Below, in pieces: positions 7,304-12,172 of a stretch of 12,172 nucleotides of DNA. Source of the stretch: an uncultured Bacteroidaceae bacterium (GTDB lineage: Bacteria; Bacteroidota; Bacteroidia; Bacteroidales; Bacteroidaceae); the NCBI GenBank assembly GCA_904502235.1, contig CAJGDP010000046.1:1-12172 (forward strand). The letters run 5' to 3'. The position numbers and the translations under genes are program-made. Position 1 is the stretch's first letter. Each line of letters begins with the position of its first letter. The notes beneath the pieces were generated by a model. It had not been told where the DNA came from. It was given only the letters and a program-made list of their open reading frames with translations, and did no database searches.

Positions 7304-7327
7304 CAGGCTTTACGGGAAAATATGTAA

Positions 7328-7345
7328 AAATGTTTAAAAACATTT
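7328..7345. promoter_or_regulatory. 8-2-8 perfect dyad in the divergent intergenic region
   Basis: AAATGTTTAAAAACATTT consists of two perfect 8-base inverted arms around a 2-base centre. It lies between the divergent PEGA and parC promoters, 25 bases upstream of the PEGA -33 box and 56 bases upstream of the parC -7 box. It has no T-run tail and is weak as an RNA hairpin, so an operator is more likely than a terminator. A chance dyad in AT-rich DNA is a real alternative. Confidence 0.3.
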
Positions 7346-7400
7346 ACGCAAAAATCACAATCCAAAATGTCATAAATTTTATTTTTTGCTGTTTTTTTTC

Positions 7401-7408
7401 TATCTTTG
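7401..7408 (+). promoter_or_regulatory. -7 element of the parC operon
   Basis: TATCTTTG matches the Bacteroidetes -7 consensus exactly, 47 bases before the parC ATG. A T-rich tract (7378-7400) occupies the spacer and -33 region, where no clean TTTG sits at the preferred distance. The remaining 7216-7454 intergenic sequence is AT-rich, with no gene that I can support. Confidence 0.6.
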
Positions 7409-7454
7409 CACATAATACACTGCAGTGCAGAAAGTTCAAAACCATTGACAGAAC

Positions 7455-10088
7455 ATGGACTACAACGAATTTGACGACAACACAGATAGAATGCCTCACA
7501 GCGAGGGGGTATCTGAAAACAGCACAAGTACAGGCGAGGACAAATCCCTGAGGCTTACAGGCATGTACAGGAACTGGTTCCTGGACTATGCCTCATACGT
7601 TATATTGGAACGTGCCGTACCGCATATGTACGACGGACTAAAACCCGTACAACGTCGCATATTGCATGCCATGCGCGAGCTCGACGACGGACGTTACAAC
7701 AAGGTCGCAAATGTTGTAGGACACACAATGCAGTACCACCCCCACGGCGATGCGTCAATAGCCGGAGCACTGGTACAGATGGGACAGAAAGACTATCTTA
7801 TAGATTGTCAGGGAAACTGGGGAAACATACTCACAGGCGACTCTGCCGCCGCACCACGATACATCGAAGCACGCCTTTCACACTTTGCACACGACGTAGT
7901 GTTCAATCCCAAGACCACAAACTGGAAGCTGTCGTACGACGGCAGAAACAAAGAGCCTATTACCCTTCCGGTAAAATTCCCGTTGCTGCTGATACATGGT
8001 GTTGAAGGTATTGCTGTAGGCTTGTCGTCAAAGATTCTGCCACACAACTTCAACGAGGTGTGTGATGCAGCCATTGCATATCTAAGAAAAGAGGAGTTCC
8101 AATTGTACCCCGATTTTCAGACAGGTGGCAGCATAGACGTTTCGCGCTATAACGACGGCGACCGCACTGGTCGTGTGAGAATACGCGCAAAGATATCCAA
8201 ATCCGAGGACAACAAGACTCTTACCATAACCGAAATACCATTCGGAAAAACCACTCCGTTGGTTATTGAATCAATTTTGAAAGCTGCCGACAACGGCAAG
8301 ATAAAGATACGAAAGGTCGACGACAATACATCGGACAAAGTAGAGATTCTTGTTCAACTTGCACCGGGCGTTTCGAGCGACAAGACAATCGATGCGCTCT
8401 ACGCATTCACTGACTGCGAGATAAGCATCACACCGTGTTGCTGCGTAATCGACAACCAGACACCGGTATTCCTTACCATAAGCGAGCTGTTGCGCCGTTC
8501 GGTAGATGGCACAAAGGAACTCCTGCGACTCGAATTGCAGATACGCAAAAATGAGTTGCTGGAGCAGTTGCACTTTGCTTCGCTTGAAAGCATCTTCATC
8601 GAGGAACGAATATACAAGGACAAGGAGTTCGAGCAGGCACCCGACATGGACTCAGCATTGGCGCACATCGACAAGCGTCTTGAACCATACAAGAAAGATT
8701 TCATACGCGAGGTAACACGCGACGACCTGTTGCGCCTTATGGAAATAAAGATGGCACGCATCCTGCGTTTCAACAAAGATAAGGCCGAAGAACTAATAGC
8801 AAGACTCAACAAGGATATTGCAGACATCGACAAACAATTGGGACAGATGACCGCCGTAACAATCAAGTGGTTCACCATGCTCAAGGAGAAATACGGCGAC
8901 AGATATCCGCGACAGACCGAGATACGCAACTTCGACAATATTGTTGCCGCAAAGGTTGTTGAGGCTAATCAGAAATTATACATAAACAGAGCAGAAGGTT
9001 TCATAGGAACATCGTTGAAGAAAGACGAATTTGTAACCAACTGTTCCGACATGGACGATATAATCCTGTTCTACAAGGACGGAAAGTACAAGATTGTAAA
9101 GGTAAGCGAGAAGCTGTTTGTAGGCAAGAATGTTATACATATCGACGTATTCAAGAAGAACGACAAACGCACCATATACAACGTTGTATATCGTGACGGC
9201 AAGAACGGCATCCATTACATGAAACGCTTTGCCGCAACAGGTATGACACGCGACAGGGAATACGACCTCACACAGGGAACTCCCGGCTCAAAGGTTGCAT
9301 ATTTCACATCCAACCCCAACGGCGAGGCCGAGATAATAAAAGTGATGCTCAAACCGAACCCACGTCTGCGCAATTCTATCATAGAGAAGGATTTCAGCAC
9401 CATTGCCATAAAAGGCAGACAGTCAATGGGTAACATACTTACCAAAAACGAGGTGTTGCGCATTTCACTCAAGAAACACGGAAGTTCAACTCTCGGCGGA
9501 CGACATGTGTGGTTCGACCGCGATATCCTGCGCATCAATTTCGACAACCACGGTGAATATCTTGGCGAATTCCATAACGATGACAAGATACTTGCTATAC
9601 GCAAGAACGGCGAGTTCGATGTAATGCCGGTTGATTTGAACAACCACTACGATGACGACCTTATGGTTATCGAGAAATTCGACCCGGGCAAGGTGTGGAG
9701 TGCGGCTCTTTACGACGCATCACAGCAGGGATATCCATATGTAAAAAGATTTACCTTGGAGGCGAATGCCCGCAGACAGAACTGCCTTGGTGAAAACAAG
9801 GAGAACGAACTTATATGGTTCTCGGCAACACCATACCCACGCATACAGGTCATGTTCGGCGGGAACGACAACTTCCGCGAGCCATTGGTTATCGAAGTGG
9901 ACGAATTCATTGCCGTAAAGAGTTTCAAGGCACGTGGCAAGCGTCTTACAACGTTTGAGATTGACGAAATCATTGAACTTGAACCGACAAGGCTTCCGCC
10001 ACCACCCGAAGTAACAGAAGAGACGGTTATCGACAACGATATCAACGACGAAGAGCCGGAACAGTTGACACTTTTCGACGAAGAATGA
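7455..10088 (+). CDS. parC: DNA topoisomerase IV subunit A (ParC, Bacteroidetes type)
   Basis: This 877-residue protein is the DNA breakage-reunion subunit of a type IIA topoisomerase, which decatenates daughter chromosomes with ParE. Visible features: DGLKPVQRRIL (60-70); the helix-turn-helix/QRDR segment YHPHGDASIAGALVQMGQ (94-111); catalytic Tyr136 in AAAPRYIEARLS, with Arg135 before it; a coiled-coil/tower region (about 355-480); and a C-terminal beta-pinwheel (about 510-840) with degenerate boxes such as KGRQSMGN (653-660). The canonical gyrase QRRGGKG box is absent, which supports ParC over GyrA. There is a variable acidic 30-residue N-terminal extension. The tail is acidic/proline-rich and ends EQLTLFDEE, containing a sliding-clamp-like QLxLF. 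The positions matching GyrA Ser83 and Asp87 are Ala100 and Gly104. It is the first gene of an operon: its stop overlaps the next ATG by four bases. GyrA remains a less likely label. Confidence 0.9.
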   Translation: MDYNEFDDNTDRMPHSEGVSENSTSTGEDKSLRLTGMYRNWFLDYASYVILERAVPHMYDGLKPVQRRILHAMRELDDGRYNKVANVVGHTMQYHPHGDASIAGALVQMGQKDYLIDCQGNWGNILTGDSAAAPRYIEARLSHFAHDVVFNPKTTNWKLSYDGRNKEPITLPVKFPLLLIHGVEGIAVGLSSKILPHNFNEVCDAAIAYLRKEEFQLYPDFQTGGSIDVSRYNDGDRTGRVRIRAKISKSEDNKTLTITEIPFGKTTPLVIESILKAADNGKIKIRKVDDNTSDKVEILVQLAPGVSSDKTIDALYAFTDCEISITPCCCVIDNQTPVFLTISELLRRSVDGTKELLRLELQIRKNELLEQLHFASLESIFIEERIYKDKEFEQAPDMDSALAHIDKRLEPYKKDFIREVTRDDLLRLMEIKMARILRFNKDKAEELIARLNKDIADIDKQLGQMTAVTIKWFTMLKEKYGDRYPRQTEIRNFDNIVAAKVVEANQKLYINRAEGFIGTSLKKDEFVTNCSDMDDIILFYKDGKYKIVKVSEKLFVGKNVIHIDVFKKNDKRTIYNVVYRDGKNGIHYMKRFAATGMTRDREYDLTQGTPGSKVAYFTSNPNGEAEIIKVMLKPNPRLRNSIIEKDFSTIAIKGRQSMGNILTKNEVLRISLKKHGSSTLGGRHVWFDRDILRINFDNHGEYLGEFHNDDKILAIRKNGEFDVMPVDLNNHYDDDLMVIEKFDPGKVWSAALYDASQQGYPYVKRFTLEANARRQNCLGENKENELIWFSATPYPRIQVMFGGNDNFREPLVIEVDEFIAVKSFKARGKRLTTFEIDEIIELEPTRLPPPPEVTEETVIDNDINDEEPEQLTLFDEE

Positions 10089-10939
10089 GAAAAATAATTA
10101 CAATAACTGCGCTTTTGTCATTGCTGATACCGGCAATGACAAAAGCGCAACATGTTATAACCGACACAATAAGAACCGAGCGTATTTCAGTAAGAAGCGC
10201 ACAGTTGGGTATCTCGTTCCAGAACAATCTTGATACATACCTGAGCAACTACAAATACACCGGCGGAGGTTTGCATTTCACACACGAGAGTTTCCGCGAT
10301 GCCCGCACCGGAAATTACAGATGGAAATATCAGGTTCTGTTCAACAGTCGCATTGCCTGCAACCTGCAGAAAGGCAACATACAACTTGCCGGAATGATGG
10401 GATGCAGCTGGAGCGGATATCATCCGTTCAGCATAGGCAAAAGACTGAAACTGCTTGCCGGAGCACAGATACAACTGGAAGGCGGAGCACTCTACAACAT
10501 GAGCAACGGCAACAACCCCGTTTCAGCAAAATTGCGTACAGCAGTTGCCGCATCAGGCATGGCAATATACCATTTCCGCGTATTGAAAAGCGACTGGATT
10601 GCACGTTATCAGATTGACATTCCGCTCATGGGCGCAATGTTTACCCCGGAGTTCGGACAGTCGTACTACGAAATAAGCCTCGGACATTTGGGACACATAG
10701 TATCCTTCACCCATCCGTTCAACAACCCGTCGTGGCGACACATGATGTCGATAGACATTCCTTTGCGTATAAAACACCACAGTACAGCGCTCCGCGTGGC
10801 ATATATCGCCGACCTGTACCAGACCGACATAAACCACATACGTTGCCACATGTACCACCATGCCGTAACAATAGGTTTTGCAAAGACAATATTCAAAGTA
10901 AAACAGGAGAACAGCATCAAAGCATACTCGCCATACTAA
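10085..10939 (+). CDS. DUF3316-like exported protein
   Basis: This 284-residue protein has a Sec signal peptide (MRKIITITALLSLLIPAMTKA, cut before Gln22). The mature part is rich in alternating aromatic/hydrophobic strands (GGGLHFTHESF, YRWKYQVLFNSRIACNL, IQLAGMMGCSWSGY, MMSIDIPLRIK, ALRVAYIADLY, AVTIGFAKTIFKV). This looks like an outer-membrane beta-barrel or a periplasmic beta protein. Overall it resembles the Bacteroidetes DUF3316 family, with no known function; I make that assignment from memory of the pattern. The ATG overlaps the parC stop as ATGA (10085-10088), so it is probably translated by coupling to parC. The S41 peptidase gene follows after 9 bases. The closing PY residues are not the usual barrel-terminal Phe, so membrane insertion is uncertain. 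Confidence 0.6.
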   Translation: MRKIITITALLSLLIPAMTKAQHVITDTIRTERISVRSAQLGISFQNNLDTYLSNYKYTGGGLHFTHESFRDARTGNYRWKYQVLFNSRIACNLQKGNIQLAGMMGCSWSGYHPFSIGKRLKLLAGAQIQLEGGALYNMSNGNNPVSAKLRTAVAASGMAIYHFRVLKSDWIARYQIDIPLMGAMFTPEFGQSYYEISLGHLGHIVSFTHPFNNPSWRHMMSIDIPLRIKHHSTALRVAYIADLYQTDINHIRCHMYHHAVTIGFAKTIFKVKQENSIKAYSPY

Positions 10940-10948
10940 ACTTCAATC

Positions 10949-12058
10949 ATGTTCAAGAAACTACTCATAGCAACTATCTGCGTATCCACACTCCTTTGCG
11001 GTTGCATTGGTGAAGAAGAGTACGAGAACTCCTACTACGGAAACTTCGACGCACTCTGGAAAATCATCGACGAGCATTACTGCTTTTTCGACGTGGCAGA
11101 AAGAGAGTTCGGACTCGACTGGAACTGCGTATACGATGAATACAAGACATACGCAGACACATGCAAGAACGACGCAGAACTGTTCAACACATTGGGCGAC
11201 ATGCTCGGCGAATTACGCGACGGACATGTGAATCTCATATCAATGTACGGCACAAGCTATTACTGGGACTGGAAACTCAACCATCCTGTAAATTTCAGTG
11301 ACTCCATACAGCGCAACTACCTGAGAAATGATTTCAAACTGACAAACGGCATAAAGTACACCACTCTCACCGACAGCATAGGATATATCTATTGCGAAAG
11401 TTTTTCGGGAGGTTTCAGCATCAATAACCTTTCCCTGATGCTCCTGAACCTTAAGGAGACCAAAGGAATTGTCCTGGACATCCGCAATAACGGAGGTGGT
11501 CTGATTACCGCGGCAGAGAAACTTGCCTCATCATTCACCGACGAGAAACGGCATTGCGGTTATATGCAACACAAGACCAGCCCCGGACATAACGACTTTT
11601 CGGAGCCTGAAAAGATTTACCTTGAGCCGTCGCAAGGGGTAATATGGCTGCGCCCGGTTGTAGTGCTGACAAACAGAGGCGTATACAGCGCGGCAAACCA
11701 TTTTGTAATGCTCATGAAGGAATTGCCGAATGTGCTTATACTTGGCGACAAGACCGGCGGAGGAAGCGGCATGCCATTAAGCAACACCTTGCCCAACGGC
11801 TGGATTGTACGCCTGTCGGCATGCCCGACGCTTGACGTTCAAGGCAGCAGCACCGAATTCGGCATTGAACCCGACCAATGGGTGGACATCACGAGCGAAG
11901 ACTGGAACAACGGACGCGATACCATGATAGAGGCCGCGAAAACCATTATTTTGGAGTATTACGAGAAAAACAGCAACAAAATAGCTGATAATTCAAAATA
12001 TTCGCTTATCTTTGCACCCGAAAAACAGAAGCAGTCGCGCGTGTGGCGAAATTGGTAG
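10949..12058 (+). CDS. S41 family peptidase lipoprotein
   Basis: This 369-residue predicted serine protease is anchored in the envelope. The signal peptide ends in lipobox LCGC (Cys19), followed by acidic GEEEYEN. The N-terminal helical region (about 30-95) ends with GELRDGHVN (88-95), typical of S41 proteins. The core has GIVLDIRNNGGG (173-184), the nucleophile segment TNRGVYSAANHF with Ser247, and GDKTGGGSG with candidate general base Lys268. These positions match Ser/Lys-dyad C-terminal-processing peptidases. I see no clear PDZ domain, so it belongs to a PDZ-less S41 subgroup. It is third in the parC operon. Oddly, the frame runs past the compact fold: the last 25 or so residues read through the downstream tRNA's -7 box and the stop lies inside the tRNA (22-base overlap). 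TGATAA occurs at 11986-11991 in the -1 frame, so a lost base or sequencing error near the 3' end is possible. Confidence 0.85.
   Translation: MFKKLLIATICVSTLLCGCIGEEEYENSYYGNFDALWKIIDEHYCFFDVAEREFGLDWNCVYDEYKTYADTCKNDAELFNTLGDMLGELRDGHVNLISMYGTSYYWDWKLNHPVNFSDSIQRNYLRNDFKLTNGIKYTTLTDSIGYIYCESFSGGFSINNLSLMLLNLKETKGIVLDIRNNGGGLITAAEKLASSFTDEKRHCGYMQHKTSPGHNDFSEPEKIYLEPSQGVIWLRPVVVLTNRGVYSAANHFVMLMKELPNVLILGDKTGGGSGMPLSNTLPNGWIVRLSACPTLDVQGSSTEFGIEPDQWVDITSEDWNNGRDTMIEAAKTIILEYYEKNSNKIADNSKYSLIFAPEKQKQSRVWRNW
12007..12014 (+). promoter_or_regulatory. -7 element of tRNA-Leu, inside the S41 gene
   Basis: TATCTTTG matches the Bacteroidetes -7 consensus exactly and lies 23 bases before the tRNA 5' end, implying a leader of about 15 bases. 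It falls within the 3' end of the S41 peptidase reading frame. The -33 region is weak. Confidence 0.65.
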
Positions 12059-12118
12059 ACGCGCCAGACTTAGGATCTGGTGTTTTGCGACGTGTAGGTT
12101 CGAGTCCTATCACGCGCA
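12037..12118 (+). tRNA. tRNA-Leu (anticodon UAG)
   Basis: The cloverleaf can be drawn by eye. The acceptor stem is GCGCGTG (12037-12043) with CACGCGC (12111-12117), and the discriminator is A12118. The D-loop has TTGGTAGA. The anticodon stem is CCAGA/TCTGG with loop CTTAGGA, giving anticodon TAG at 12071-12073, which reads CUA/CUN leucine codons. A class II long variable region (about 12081-12093) is followed by a T arm with GTAGG, loop TTCGAGT and CCTAT. A long variable arm and A discriminator fit leucine. The 3' CCA is not encoded (CGA follows), so it must be added enzymatically. Confidence 0.97.
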
Positions 12119-12127
12119 CGATTGGAC

Positions 12128-12170
12128 AAAAGAGGATAATTCGAGAGAATTTTCCTCTTTTTTATTTTTG
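12128..12170 (+). terminator. Intrinsic terminator after tRNA-Leu
   Basis: The outer stem is AAAAGAGGA (12128-12136) with TCCTCTTTT (12053+100 onward, i.e. 12153-12161). A single T-T mismatch separates it from the inner stem AATTC/GAATT, which closes a GAGA tetraloop. A T-rich tail (TTTTTATTTTTG) follows. It lies 10 bases after the tRNA. Confidence 0.85.
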
Positions 12171-12172
12171 TA

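Noticed and set aside
7418..7427. 10-base palindrome CACTGCAGTG in the parC leader
   Set aside because: It is short, contains a PstI-like core, and a 10-base palindrome is expected by chance in this length of DNA. No second copy was noticed nearby.
7225..7551. Short open frames on both strands in the PEGA-parC intergenic region
   Set aside because: They cross both promoters or the parC start and have no recognisable protein features.
8399..8938. Minus-strand 179-residue open frame inside parC
   Set aside because: It is Ser/Arg/Leu-rich antisense translation of a clearly real parC, with no promoter or family motif.
11965..11991. Programmed -1 frameshift producing the S41 protein end at TGATAA
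   Set aside because: The A-rich stretch GAGAAAAAC is not a canonical in-frame slippery heptamer and no clear downstream stem was found. A lost base or a natural stop loss is simpler.
1..12172. Mobile element, CRISPR, phage or defence island
   Set aside because: No transposase, integrase, direct-repeat array, toxin-antitoxin pair or nuclease gene is visible. The tRNA-Leu is an intact gene followed directly by a terminator, with no att-like duplication in the window.

Overview
The window reads as ordinary chromosomal DNA of a Bacteroidales bacterium (Bacteroides/Prevotella-like; genus not resolvable by eye). The evidence is a set of promoters matching the Bacteroidetes -33 TTTG / -7 TAnnTTTG pattern, a tmRNA whose tag ends in YALAA, a single-chain bacterial glycyl-tRNA synthetase, DUF3467 and DUF3316-type proteins, acidic-tailed lipoproteins and a PEGA/outer-membrane-barrel protein. 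There is no insertion sequence, phage gene, CRISPR array or recognisable defence system.

Layout. (1) Positions 1-255, minus strand: the 5' two thirds of ssrA (tmRNA), cut by the window edge, with its own promoter. (2) 369-3095, plus strand: mntP (manganese efflux), overlapping by one base a ResB-CcsA-type cytochrome c assembly gene, then an AraC-type regulator with its own promoter. (3) A strong hairpin at 3101-3126 separates this block from a convergent minus-strand operon read from 5553 down to 3136: glyQS, an FKBP-type prolyl isomerase lipoprotein and a DUF3467 protein, spaced 8-10 bases apart. (4) 5695-7215, minus strand: an exported protein with four exactly phased 72-residue PEGA repeats, a Ser/Thr/Asn-rich linker and a C-terminal beta-barrel. 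(5) A 239-base divergent intergenic region (7216-7454) with promoters for both sides and an 18-base dyad. (6) 7455-12058, plus strand: parC (topoisomerase IV subunit A), a DUF3316-like exported protein starting inside the parC stop, and an S41-type peptidase lipoprotein. (7) tRNA-Leu(UAG) at 12037-12118 and a terminator hairpin at the right edge.

Functionally the window mixes housekeeping (trans-translation, glycine charging, chromosome decatenation, leucine tRNA) with envelope functions (metal efflux, cytochrome c maturation, lipoprotein foldase, PEGA protein, DUF3316, protease). I found no convincing undescribed multi-gene system. The items most worth a second look are a sliding-clamp-like QLTLF motif at the ParC C-terminus, an S41 peptidase reading frame that runs through the promoter of the downstream tRNA and stops inside the tRNA, non-acidic/non-serine residues at the two quinolone-contact positions of ParC, and the exact 72-residue phasing of the PEGA repeats.
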